Positions 1 to 5,522 of a stretch of 19,060 bases of DNA are shown one piece after another (the first letter of the stretch is position 1; each line of letters opens with the position of its first letter). The translations under genes and the position numbers were made by a program. Source of the stretch: an uncultured Clostridia bacterium (lineage in GTDB: Bacteria > Bacillota > Clostridia > Lachnospirales > Anaerotignaceae); the NCBI GenBank assembly GCA_937888765.1, contig CALASU010000013.1, positions 1 to 19,060 of the forward strand, given 5' to 3'. The notes below the pieces were generated by a model. It searched no databases, was not told where the DNA came from, and saw only the letters and a list, made by a program, of their open reading frames with translations.

Positions 1-93
1 AATATCATTGTAACAGATACTGAAAATAATATCAATACAGAATTGCAACAGTTAGCTTTGCAGGCGCATAATTTGAGAAAGAAAAAGAAATAA
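1..93 (+). CDS. C-terminal tail of an unknown protein (partial)
   Basis: Frame 1 is open from the window edge to a TAA at 91-93 and gives 30 residues ending in a lysine-rich tail (LRKKKK). The reading is supported by a strong terminator only six bases after the stop. The visible part is polar, rich in Asn and Gln, and AT-rich compared with the operon that follows. No domain can be recognised in so short a piece, so no function is proposed. The start and most of the gene lie outside the window. Confidence 0.55.
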   Translation, partial: NIIVTDTENNINTELQQLALQAHNLRKKKK

Positions 94-98
94 AATTG

Positions 99-131
99 CG
101 AGGGAAAATCAAATATTTTCCCTCGTTTTTT
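99..131 (+). terminator. Rho-independent terminator of the left-edge gene
   Basis: A perfect 11-bp stem (99-109 with 115-125, CGAGGGAAAAT arm) with a 5-base loop is followed by six T residues at 126-131. It sits directly after the stop codon at 91-93. Confidence 0.9.
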
Positions 132-256
132 GTACAAAAAAATCTGCATCAGCTACTTGATAATGAGGTCCAATTCCCCGAATTGTTCAACGCCGATATA
201 TAATATTATAAGGATAGCAATTTTATGCGAAAAAGTCAAATGTAAGGCTGAAAAAT

Positions 257-337
257 AAAAACAGAGGACACACTGCCCGAAGATGTAACAAGCCCCTTCG
301 TCACGTCTGATCACGCAACTGTGTAGTCCTCTGTTTT
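257..337. other. Long-range hairpin, bidirectional terminator or small structured RNA
   Basis: AAAACAGAGGAC at 257 onward pairs with GTCCTCTGTTTT ending at 337, extended by CACAC/GTGTAG with one bulge, so about 15 bp close a 47-base interior. Both strands end in a U-run after the stem, so either could terminate. On the minus strand the interior can fold further: GTGAC and GTTAC pair, and AAG/CUU pair inside them. The interior is too large for a plain terminator. It matches no RNA family I can name. It lies in the 409-base gap between the left-edge gene, which already has its own terminator, and the sigma factor. Confidence 0.5.
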
Positions 338-348
338 TAATATATCAT

Positions 349-373
349 TGAAACCTTGAAATATCAAGATGTA
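349..373 (+). promoter_or_regulatory. Possible ECF-type autoregulatory promoter
   Basis: TGAAAC at 349-354 followed after 15 bases by TGTA at 370-373 resembles the ECF sigma (SigW-like) pattern TGAAAC, about 16 bases, CGTA. ECF genes commonly autoregulate. The match of the downstream element is imperfect, so this is a weak inference. Confidence 0.3.
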
Positions 374-377
374 CATA

Positions 378-406
378 TTTACGCCAACGGATTCCTATGT
401 TACAAT
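378..406 (+). promoter_or_regulatory. Candidate sigma-A promoter for the sigma factor operon
   Basis: TTTACG at 378-383, a 17-base spacer, and TACAAT at 401-406. It would start transcription roughly 90 bases before the ATG at 503. Confidence 0.4.
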
Positions 407-502
407 GCCTATATTGTTTGAAGGAATTGGGGAAACTCAAACCAGTATATATTTGCGGGGAAATCAGACATATGGGCGAATAGAAGCGGAGGGAGAATCC
501 GA

Positions 503-1150
503 ATGCATATGCCAAACATAGATAAACAGGAAAAGGAGTGGATTGCTCGTGCCAAGCAAGGGGATTTGCAGGCATTTGAGGAATTGATCCTGAAACATGA
601 AAAAATCGTATATAATGTAGCGTTCAGAATGATGAACCACAGCGAGGATGCAAAGGATCTTTCGCAGGAAGTCTTTCTGAAAGCGTATAAGAATCTGGAA
701 AAATTTGATGAACGGTCTTCGTTTTCTACATGGCTGTATCGCATCACAACAAATACCTGTATTGATGAAATGCGAAAACGAAAAGGCAAACAGAGCTATT
801 CTCTGGAGACAGAACTGGAAAACGAAGAAGGCAGCATACAGCGACAGGTAGCAGCAGAGGAAGAAACACCAGAGGAACGCTTGTTGCGGGAAGAAGGAAA
901 AAGCGAAATCTTACAGGCCTTGGATACCCTTTCGGAAGAACACAAAGCGGCGGTTATCCTCAGAGATATTCGAGGAATGAGCTATGAGGAAATTTCTGAG
1001 ATCATAGAATTGCCGTTGGGAACAGTAAAATCCCGCATTTCCAGAGCAAGAAATCAGTTGAAAACAGAAATTTTGAAAATCAGGGAACGAAACGGCGAAG
1101 CCTTTCGTCATAAGAAACAAAAGAAGAATGGAAAGGAGGGAAGGAAATGA
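503..1150 (+). CDS. ECF-family RNA polymerase sigma factor (SigW-like)
   Basis: This 215-residue protein has the standard ECF layout. Region 2 spans about residues 20-95, with the core-binding and -10 recognition segment DAKDLSQEVFLKAYKNL and the tryptophan-containing FSTWLYRITTN. Region 4 spans about 125-195 with the helix-turn-helix MSYEEISEIIELPLGTVKSR. It directs RNA polymerase to a small set of stress or envelope genes. The start is the ATG at 503, preceded by GGAGGGAGA at 488-496; an in-frame ATG lies two codons later. Its TGA overlaps the ATG of the next gene by four bases (ATGA), so translation is coupled to the anti-sigma factor. The extra basic tail after region 4 (GEAFRHKKQKKNGKEGRK) has no assigned role. 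The signal sensed is unknown. Confidence 0.95.
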   Translation: MHMPNIDKQEKEWIARAKQGDLQAFEELILKHEKIVYNVAFRMMNHSEDAKDLSQEVFLKAYKNLEKFDERSSFSTWLYRITTNTCIDEMRKRKGKQSYSLETELENEEGSIQRQVAAEEETPEERLLREEGKSEILQALDTLSEEHKAAVILRDIRGMSYEEISEIIELPLGTVKSRISRARNQLKTEILKIRERNGEAFRHKKQKKNGKEGRK

Positions 1151-2199
1151 ACTGTGAAAAAGCAAAAGACTTGCAGTGGGGATACTATAAGCAAGAATTA
1201 ACTGCGGAAGAAACGGCAGAACTGGAACAGCATCTGGAAGAATGTGCAGAGTGCCGACAGGAAGCAGAGCTTTACAAAGAAATGCAGGAAATGCTGAACG
1301 ACCTTCCCGAGGAGGAACTGCCCGAAGGGTATCACGCTGAGCTGATGCAGAAGCTGGAAAAAGAAGCGAAAAAGACTGAAACAGGCAAAACGGAATGGGC
1401 TGTGATTCCATTCAGAGAAAGACTGGCGGAGCAGAAGAAAAAGCAGAAAGAACAGAAAATCAGACAGAAAAAACAGCAGAAGACGTTCAGACAATGGGGA
1501 ATGGTGGCTGCGGCAGCTGTTCTGGTTATTTCTTCCGGTACAATTCAGGATATGTGGGAACAGCAGAAACAGCACAGACATGATCTGATCTATGAAGCTC
1601 CTTATCAGGCAGAAAGCGTACAGACAGAAGATGCGGCAGATACAGCGGATACAGCAGTTATGCCGATTGCAGAAAAAACAGCGGTGGAACAGAGCCGGAC
1701 GACAGCGGAAGCTGGAGCAGGAGATACCCAGGTACAGCCTGTACAGCAGCCGAAAGAAAAGAAAAAAACAGCTGAGGTACAGACAGCTGTTCCGACGCAG
1801 AAAGCCGAAGAAAGCAGTGTAGCGGCAGAACCGATGGTTGCAGCAGAAGAACCGCAGGCGATTCCGCAGACGGCGGCATATGATACAGATGCAGAAGAAC
1901 CTGCACCGATGATGGCGCGTTCTATGCCTGCGGGAGAAGAAGAACTGACAGAAATTATTTCTTTGCAGGTAATAAATGCAGAAGAAGCAAAAGCGGCGAT
2001 TCGGGAACAGATCAAGGCACTGAACGGACAGGAAGAAGCGGCAGAAAACAGTCTGATTGCATTGCTTCCGCCCGAAAATACAGTAGCTTTTTATGAAGCA
2101 TTGGAAGAACTGGGCGTGCTTTCCTGGATACAGACAGGCGGCACTGCGGCACCGGACAGTGCATACTGCAAAATAGAAATACAGATTTTGGAAGAGTAA
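1147..2199 (+). CDS. Zinc-binding transmembrane anti-sigma factor
   Basis: This 350-residue protein is the probable inhibitor of the sigma factor encoded just upstream. The N-terminus has the ZAS signature: His29, Cys33 and Cys36 in HLEECAEC, plus Cys3. A very basic, Lys/Gln-rich stretch (98-113) precedes one membrane segment at about 117-133 (WGMVAAAAVLVISSGTI), which puts the remainder outside the cell. Residues 150-265 are a low-complexity Ala/Glu/Thr/Gln/Val stalk. The last 85 residues (from LTEIISLQVINAEEAK) look folded and contain a lone Cys. I do not recognise that end domain; it may be the sensor. The four-base overlap with the sigma gene is typical of such pairs. Release probably needs proteolysis or a conformational change, which cannot be seen here. 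The family call is firm; the sensed signal is unknown. Confidence 0.9.
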   Translation: MNCEKAKDLQWGYYKQELTAEETAELEQHLEECAECRQEAELYKEMQEMLNDLPEEELPEGYHAELMQKLEKEAKKTETGKTEWAVIPFRERLAEQKKKQKEQKIRQKKQQKTFRQWGMVAAAAVLVISSGTIQDMWEQQKQHRHDLIYEAPYQAESVQTEDAADTADTAVMPIAEKTAVEQSRTTAEAGAGDTQVQPVQQPKEKKKTAEVQTAVPTQKAEESSVAAEPMVAAEEPQAIPQTAAYDTDAEEPAPMMARSMPAGEEELTEIISLQVINAEEAKAAIREQIKALNGQEEAAENSLIALLPPENTVAFYEALEELGVLSWIQTGGTAAPDSAYCKIEIQILEE

Positions 2200-2214
2200 A
2201 ACGGAGGAACTACG

Positions 2215-3048
2215 ATGTGTAACATTCCGAAAATGAATTTTCATACGCATACAACCTATTGTGACGGGAAAGAATCCGCAGAAAGTATGATACAGGCGGC
2301 ACTGAAAAAGGGGTTTACCCGTCTGGGCTTTTCGGGGCATTGCTTCAATACGTTTCGCCCTGAGGATGTAAAGGTATGGTGTATGAGCCGGGAAGAAACA
2401 GAAGTCTATAAAGCAGAAATTCGGGCTTTGGCTGAAAAATATGCAGGAAAGATTGAAATTCTCTGTGGGGTGGAGCAGGATGCCTGTTCAGATGCTCCTA
2501 CAGAGGGCTATGATTATATCATCGGATCGGTACATTATGCGGAAAAAAACGGAGAATACTATTGTGTGGATGAATCTCCGGAAACACTGGAAAGAGCGAT
2601 CCGTGAGGGCTTCGGCGGGGATGCGTATGCACTGGTAAAGCGTTTTTTTGAACAGGAAGCGGAAGTGGTGGCAAGGACAAATGCTACGTTTATCGGACAT
2701 TTTGATCTGGTTACAAAATTCAATGAGGGCAATCGGTATTTTGACCCGATGGATAAACGCTTTCGCACAGCCACACTGACAGCGATGGATGCCCTTGTGG
2801 AAACGGGCAGACCCTTTGAAATCAATACCGGGGGAATGTATCGGGGGCTCAGAACGGAGCAGTATCCTTCGGTGCAGCTGTTAAAGGATTTAAAAGAAAG
2901 AAACGGAGAGATCCTGTTTTCCAGTGACAGTCATGATGGGGCTTCTCTGGGTTTTGCGTTTCCCGAAATGGTAAAGATGGCGAAGGAAATCGGCTTCAAA
3001 ACAGTAAAGGTTCTTAGCAAGGATGGTTGGAGCGATTTTGAATTATAA
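2215..3048 (+). CDS. hisK: Histidinol-phosphatase, PHP family (HisK/HisJ type)
   Basis: This 277-residue PHP-fold phosphoesterase would remove phosphate from L-histidinol phosphate late in histidine synthesis. Metal ligands are visible in order: His10 and His12 (FHTHTTYCDG), His42 (FSGH), Glu87 (CGVEQD), His107 (GSVHY), His162 (GHFDL), and Asp238/His240 (SSDSHDG). GGAGG at 2203-2207 sets the start. It follows the anti-sigma gene by 15 bases, so it is probably co-transcribed with it; no other histidine gene is nearby. From residue 226 (position 2890) to the stop, the sequence is repeated, diverged, at 3962-4117. The 3' quarter of this gene may therefore be a replacement. Length matches the family. 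A related phosphoesterase with another substrate is possible. Confidence 0.88.
   Translation: MCNIPKMNFHTHTTYCDGKESAESMIQAALKKGFTRLGFSGHCFNTFRPEDVKVWCMSREETEVYKAEIRALAEKYAGKIEILCGVEQDACSDAPTEGYDYIIGSVHYAEKNGEYYCVDESPETLERAIREGFGGDAYALVKRFFEQEAEVVARTNATFIGHFDLVTKFNEGNRYFDPMDKRFRTATLTAMDALVETGRPFEINTGGMYRGLRTEQYPSVQLLKDLKERNGEILFSSDSHDGASLGFAFPEMVKMAKEIGFKTVKVLSKDGWSDFEL
2890..3000 (+). repeat. Left copy of a duplicated hisK 3' segment
   Basis: Positions 2908-2997 align without gaps to 3977-4066 with 82 of 90 bases identical by hand count, most differences being silent third positions. Similarity extends left to the TTAAAA at 2890/3962 with one codon of length difference, and fades to the right in the last 16 codons. 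The copies are direct repeats 1069 bases apart and bracket the two small genes. Confidence 0.85.
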
Positions 3049-3070
3049 TTATGTGTTAATAAGTAAAAAA

Positions 3071-3110
3071 CGGGCAGCATTATCGGAGTTGATAGTGCTG
3101 TCCGTTTTTT
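3071..3110. terminator. Bidirectional terminator between hisK and the RHH gene
   Basis: A 14-bp stem (3071-3084 with 3091-3104, two G-U wobbles) with loop GGAGTT is flanked by A6 on the left and T6 on the right. It can stop hisK transcription rightward and the minus-strand RHH gene leftward. Confidence 0.88.
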
Positions 3111-3273
3111 ACTCTGTTTTTTCTAAATGCTTTAAAGCATATCGACAACATTGTATGACTAATTGATTTAATGAAATGGATTCTTTTTGTGCAAGTTCTT
3201 CCATTTCCTGTACTAAATCAATCGGCAGACGAAAGGTTTTGGTGATATGCTCTTTTTTTTCGATTTTAAACAT
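3109..3273 (-). CDS. Small ribbon-helix-helix (CopG/Arc-like) DNA-binding protein
   Basis: The supported start is the ATG at 3271-3273, preceded by AGGAGGT at about 3283-3289. This gives 54 residues; the frame is open further upstream but without a ribosome site. The order is a short charged N-terminus, a beta-strand candidate KTFRLP (about 12-17), then two helices (LVQEMEELAQ and SLNQLVIQCCRYALKHL). This is the ribbon-helix-helix pattern of small dimeric repressors and many antitoxins. No toxin-like partner follows it. It is divergent from the zinc-ribbon gene, with a perfect palindrome between them, so it probably represses one or both genes. Its A+T content is high. The fold assignment rests on pattern only; the stop overlaps the T-run of the terminator. 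Confidence 0.75.
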   Translation of the reverse strand: MFKIEKKEHITKTFRLPIDLVQEMEELAQKESISLNQLVIQCCRYALKHLEKTE

Positions 3274-3344
3274 TACTGGTCTACCTCCTGCTTTTATTAT
3301 ATGTATTAAAAACAATAATATATACATGCTATTTATATAATTAG

Positions 3345-3376
3345 ATTTATATTGCAAATACGTTTGCAATATAAAT
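3345..3376. promoter_or_regulatory. Perfect palindrome, probable operator
   Basis: ATTTATATTGCAAA (3345-3358), centre TACG, then TTTGCAATATAAAT (3363-3376): two perfect 14-base arms. The right arm contains the TTGCAA -35 element of the plus-strand promoter, so a bound dimer or tetramer would block it. The neighbouring RHH protein is the obvious candidate ligand (inference). Confidence 0.75.
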
Positions 3377-3392
3377 TGCATTATAGTATAAT
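3364..3392 (+). promoter_or_regulatory. Sigma-A promoter of the zinc-ribbon gene
   Basis: TTGCAA at 3364-3369, a 17-base spacer, and a consensus TATAAT at 3387-3392, with the ribosome site GGAGG at about 3405-3409 and ATG at 3420. The -35 lies inside the palindrome. Confidence 0.8.
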
Positions 3393-3419
3393 AATGAAAA
3401 AGAAGGAGGTAGATATAGT

Positions 3420-3965
3420 ATGTCTAACAAAAAAATGAAAACTTGTGCTTCATGCGGTGCGGAAATTGCAAAAACTGCAAAGAGTTGCCCTTCATGTGGC
3501 GCAAAAAACAAGAAACCAATTTATTTAAGACCGTGGTTTATTGTGTTGATTCTCTTTATTGTGATTGGTGCAATGGCAGGTACTGGTGGTAGTTCAAGTA
3601 ATACTGATAGTTCAAAGGTAGAAGAACAAGAAGAGATTACAATTACATATACACCTTGTACGGTAGATGAATTGGTAGAAGTGTTAGAAGAAAATGCATT
3701 AAAAGCAAACGAAACATGGAATGGTGAGTATGTTGAGTTAACAGGAAAATTGAGTACAATTGATAGCTCTGGGGATTATATTAGTCTTAGCCCTGTAGAT
3801 TCTTGGTTGAGTTTTACAAATGTACTGTGCTACATCGAAAATGATGACCAATTGAATCGGGTTATGGATATGAATGTGGATGAAATTGTAACACTTCGAG
3901 GAAAAATTACGGATGTTGGGGAAGTTCTTGGATATTATTTAGATATTATAGAGATTGTTTCTTAA
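3420..3965 (+). CDS. Zinc-ribbon, single-membrane-span protein with OB-fold-like domain
   Basis: This 181-residue protein begins with a CxxC-x10-CxxC zinc ribbon (Cys9, Cys12, Cys23, Cys26), then one membrane segment at about 38-54 (PWFIVLILFIVIGAMAG), then a Ser/Glu-rich linker. The rest (about 78-180) resembles the tRNA_anti-like OB fold: YVELTGKLSTID, then VTLRGKITDVGEVLG. The zinc ribbon would face the cytoplasm and the OB-like domain the outside. Function is unknown. Codon use is AT-rich compared with hisK and ybaK, which fits a recent arrival. The gene ends exactly where hisK-like sequence resumes (TTAAAA at 3962), so its TAA lies in hisK-derived DNA and its native end may have been trimmed by one or a few codons. 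AAGGAGG before the ATG fixes the start. Confidence 0.8.
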   Translation: MSNKKMKTCASCGAEIAKTAKSCPSCGAKNKKPIYLRPWFIVLILFIVIGAMAGTGGSSSNTDSSKVEEQEEITITYTPCTVDELVEVLEENALKANETWNGEYVELTGKLSTIDSSGDYISLSPVDSWLSFTNVLCYIENDDQLNRVMDMNVDEIVTLRGKITDVGEVLGYYLDIIEIVS

Positions 3966-4117
3966 AAAGAAAGGAAGAGATCCTGTTTTCCAGTGACAGC
4001 CATGACGGGGCTTCTCTGGGCTTTGTCTTTCCCGAAATGGTAAAAATGGCAAAGGGAATCGGCTTCCGTACCGCAAAGGTGCTTACGAAACAGGGATTTG
4101 AAGAATTTATACTGTAA
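3962..4117 (+). pseudogene. hisK: Headless 3' fragment of a second hisK
   Basis: The frame beginning TTA at 3962 reads LKRKEEILFSSDSHDG and runs to a TAA at 4115-4117 (51 codons plus stop). It matches residues 226-277 of the intact HisK, with one codon fewer near the left end. It has no start codon, ribosome site or N-terminal metal-binding part, so it cannot make an enzyme. Third-position differences dominate (82/90 bases identical in the central block), so it was under protein-level selection until recently or comes from a related strain. It runs straight into the terminator at 4122-4158, suggesting this fragment, not the one at 2890-3048, is the original end of the resident hisK (inference). 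Confidence 0.85.
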
Positions 4118-4121
4118 AAGA

Positions 4122-4158
4122 AAAAAGCCTTTTCAGATGGTATCTGAAAAGGCTTTTT
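4122..4158. terminator. Bidirectional terminator between the hisK remnant and rrf2
   Basis: A perfect 17-bp stem (4122-4138 with 4142-4158, AAAAAGCCTTTTCAGAT arm) has a 3-base loop, with A-run and T-run built into the base. It serves the plus-strand hisK remnant and the minus-strand rrf2 gene, whose stop is at 4163. Confidence 0.92.
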
Positions 4159-4162
4159 GTTT

Positions 4163-4606
4163 TTATCTTTCGCAAATGAAATTTTGGGCATTGGGATTTT
4201 TTTCTGCAAATTCCGCTGCCATATCAGCCAGTGTAATAGAATCTACGACTTCATCCAGTGCATCCTTCATTTTTTTCCAGATGGAAAGGGAAACACAGCT
4301 GTCTGCATTCTGACAGTTGGGATGGTCTACGCAGTCTACGGGAGAAAGAGAGCCTTCCAGTACACGCAGTACTTCGCCTACTGTGGTATGCTCGGGGGAC
4401 TGTGTCAGAATATAGCCGCCCTGTGCACCGCGGAAGCTTTTTACAAGACCTGCTTTTGTGAGCGGATTGATGATCTGTTCCAGATATTTTTCGGAAATAC
4501 CCTGATTTTTTGCGATCGTTTTCAGGGGGATTGTGCCGTTTTCGTAGTTCAGTGCCAGTGCCAGCATTAGACGGATGCCATAGCGTCCTCTTGTTGAAAT
4601 CTTCAT
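4163..4606 (-). CDS. Rrf2-family transcriptional regulator with iron-sulfur-type cysteines
   Basis: This 147-residue protein matches the Rrf2/IscR family in length and motif order. A winged helix spans about residues 1-80 (MKISTRGRYGIRLMLALA; ISEKYLEQIINPLTKAGLV; RGAQGGYILT). Three cysteines follow, Cys92-x5-Cys98-x5-Cys104, the usual cluster-binding set of IscR-like members. It probably senses iron-sulfur status, redox or nitric oxide. The usual iscS/iscU partners are absent. It instead follows ybaK by 22 bases on the same strand and has its own ribosome site (GGAGG near 4615). It ends at a strong terminator. The family is secure; target genes cannot be told from this window. Confidence 0.92.
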   Translation of the reverse strand: MKISTRGRYGIRLMLALALNYENGTIPLKTIAKNQGISEKYLEQIINPLTKAGLVKSFRGAQGGYILTQSPEHTTVGEVLRVLEGSLSPVDCVDHPNCQNADSCVSLSIWKKMKDALDEVVDSITLADMAAEFAEKNPNAQNFICER

Positions 4607-4628
4607 AAAGCTACCTCCGATAGGGGGA

Positions 4629-5108
4629 TTATTCTTCTTCCTGCCAGCCTTTACAGATATCTACCCATTCTACACATTTACCGTAGTGGAACAGTTCATC
4701 GCAAGTCAGTTCTACTGCGGAATTGCTGCTGCCAGCAGCGGGGAATACTGTTTCAAAACGCTGCATGGAAATATCAGCATATGCCTTTGTGCCTTCGGGC
4801 AGATCGAAAGGACAAACACCGCCAACTGCATGACCTGTTGCTTCCAGTGTTTCTTCTGCAGTCAGCATTTTGGCTTTCAGACCGAATTTATCTTTAAATT
4901 TGCGGTTGTCAATCTTTGTATCGCCTGCAACACAGATTACCATAGGGCCTTCCTTGGACATCAGGCACAGTGTTTTTGTGATGCGGGCAGGGATTACGCC
5001 TGCTGCTTCTGCTGCCAGATCAACAGTTGCACTGGAAGTTTCAAATTCGATAGGTTCTTTGGGGCAATCCATTGCTTTCAGATAAGCTCTTACGTTTTCG
5101 ATAGACAT
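4629..5108 (-). CDS. YbaK/EbsC-family aminoacyl-tRNA deacylase
   Basis: This 159-residue protein has the single-domain YbaK fold. It carries the conserved lysine in ARITKTL (Lys45) and the glycine loop TGHAVGGVCPFDLP (about 91-104), the substrate pocket of free-standing editing enzymes. Relatives hydrolyse mischarged tRNA, often Cys- or Ala-tRNA(Pro); which one this acts on cannot be read from sequence. AAAGGAG at about 5119-5125 sets the ATG at 5106-5108. It is the first gene of a likely two-gene unit with rrf2. A promoter lies at 5180-5208, and the transcribed leader would contain a small hairpin (5144-5166). Confidence 0.88.
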   Translation of the reverse strand: MSIENVRAYLKAMDCPKEPIEFETSSATVDLAAEAAGVIPARITKTLCLMSKEGPMVICVAGDTKIDNRKFKDKFGLKAKMLTAEETLEATGHAVGGVCPFDLPEGTKAYADISMQRFETVFPAAGSSNSAVELTCDELFHYGKCVEWVDICKGWQEEE

Positions 5109-5179
5109 TTTGTTACATCTCCTTTGGTTCTTTTGTCGTGCTGCAGCAGAAATTTTTGGTCTGCTGTTTTTGTTTTTAT

Positions 5180-5208
5180 AGCATAGCAGAAATACAGGAT
5201 TTATGCAA
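5180..5208 (-). promoter_or_regulatory. Candidate promoter of ybaK-rrf2
   Basis: Read on the minus strand: TTGCAT (5208-5203), a 17-base spacer, TATGCT (5185-5180). Confidence 0.55.
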
Positions 5209-5221
5209 GAGAAGAAAGATA

Positions 5222-5250
5222 TTGTTTTTGCGGGGCAAATATGCTATACT
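5222..5250 (+). promoter_or_regulatory. Strong promoter of an orphan transcript
   Basis: TTGTTT at 5222-5227, a 17-base spacer, and TATACT at 5245-5250. No plus-strand gene follows; a terminator at 5339-5374 lies about 85-115 bases downstream. Confidence 0.65.
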
Positions 5251-5256
5251 TATAAA

Positions 5257-5374
5257 ATATCATATAGGTATCTATATGCAAAGTCTTTTAAAACCTAACC
5301 ATGCGAGAGACAGAGCAAATGATGATACAACCATAAAGAAGGCTTCGCACATCCCCGTGTGCGGGGCTTTTTTT
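5257..5374 (+). ncRNA. Candidate orphan small RNA of about 118 nt
   Basis: A good promoter (5222-5250) and a strong terminator (5339-5374) define a short unit in the 414-base gap between ybaK and the flippase gene, with no plus-strand gene after it. The 5' part is single-strand-like and purine-rich (GCGAGAGACAGAGCAAATGA at about 5303-5322), as in many trans-acting RNAs. An ATG at 5276 opens a frame to 5431, but it has no ribosome site and runs through the terminator, so a protein is unlikely. It matches no RNA family I can name. Confidence 0.5.
5339..5374 (+). terminator. Terminator of the orphan small RNA
   Basis: A 13-bp stem (5339-5351 with 5358-5370, including G-U pairs) with loop TCCCCG runs into a T-run to 5374. 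A competing hairpin CCCCG-TGTG-CGGGG (5353-5366) is also possible. Confidence 0.8.
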
Positions 5375-5380
5375 GTTCTT

Positions 5381-5460
5381 TCGAGGGACGCTGTCCCTCG
5401 AGCACCCTGCAAGGGGAATGATTCCCCTTGACCCCCATTCGCAAAAGCATACGCTTTTGC
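5381..5460. repeat. Three tandem perfect hairpins (palindromic repeat cluster)
   Basis: TCGAGGGAC-GCT-GTCCCTCGA (5381-5401), CAAGGGGAAT-G-ATTCCCCTTG (5410-5430) and GCAAAAGC-ATAC-GCTTTTGC (5441-5460) follow each other with 8-10 base spacers. With the flanking terminators (5339-5374 and 5486-5508) they make five consecutive stem-loops in 170 bases. The arms differ, so this is not one repeated unit. It resembles an intergenic palindromic element that may recur elsewhere in the genome. Confidence 0.7.
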
Positions 5461-5476
5461 AGTATTAAGGGAAAAT

Positions 5477-5508
5477 AAAAAGTTAGGGCATCGACTTTGT
5501 CGATACCC
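5477..5508 (-). terminator. Terminator of the typA-flippase unit
   Basis: On the minus strand a 10-bp stem (GGGTATCGAC/GTCGATGCCC, one wobble, loop AAA) at 5508-5486 is followed by TAACTTTTTATTTT. It lies 15 bases after the flippase stop. Confidence 0.75.
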
Positions 5509-5522
5509 CAAAATACATTTTA

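Noticed and set aside
1198..2340. Long open frame (380 codons) opposite the anti-sigma gene
   Set aside because: It is antisense to a well-supported gene, with cysteine/phenylalanine-rich low-complexity translation produced by GAA/CAG-rich coding DNA, and no ribosome site.
3109..3273. Toxin-antitoxin module around the RHH protein
   Set aside because: The fold fits an antitoxin, but no toxin-sized partner is adjacent on the same strand; the divergent neighbour is a membrane zinc-ribbon protein.
5144..5166. CAGCAGA/TCTGCTG hairpin in the ybaK leader as an attenuator
   Set aside because: The T-run is on the plus strand, not the strand transcribed for ybaK; there is no alternative fold or leader peptide.
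5276..5431. Possible 51-residue protein starting at the ATG inside the orphan transcript
   Set aside because: There is no ribosome site, the frame runs through the terminator and two palindromes, and the translation has no domain.
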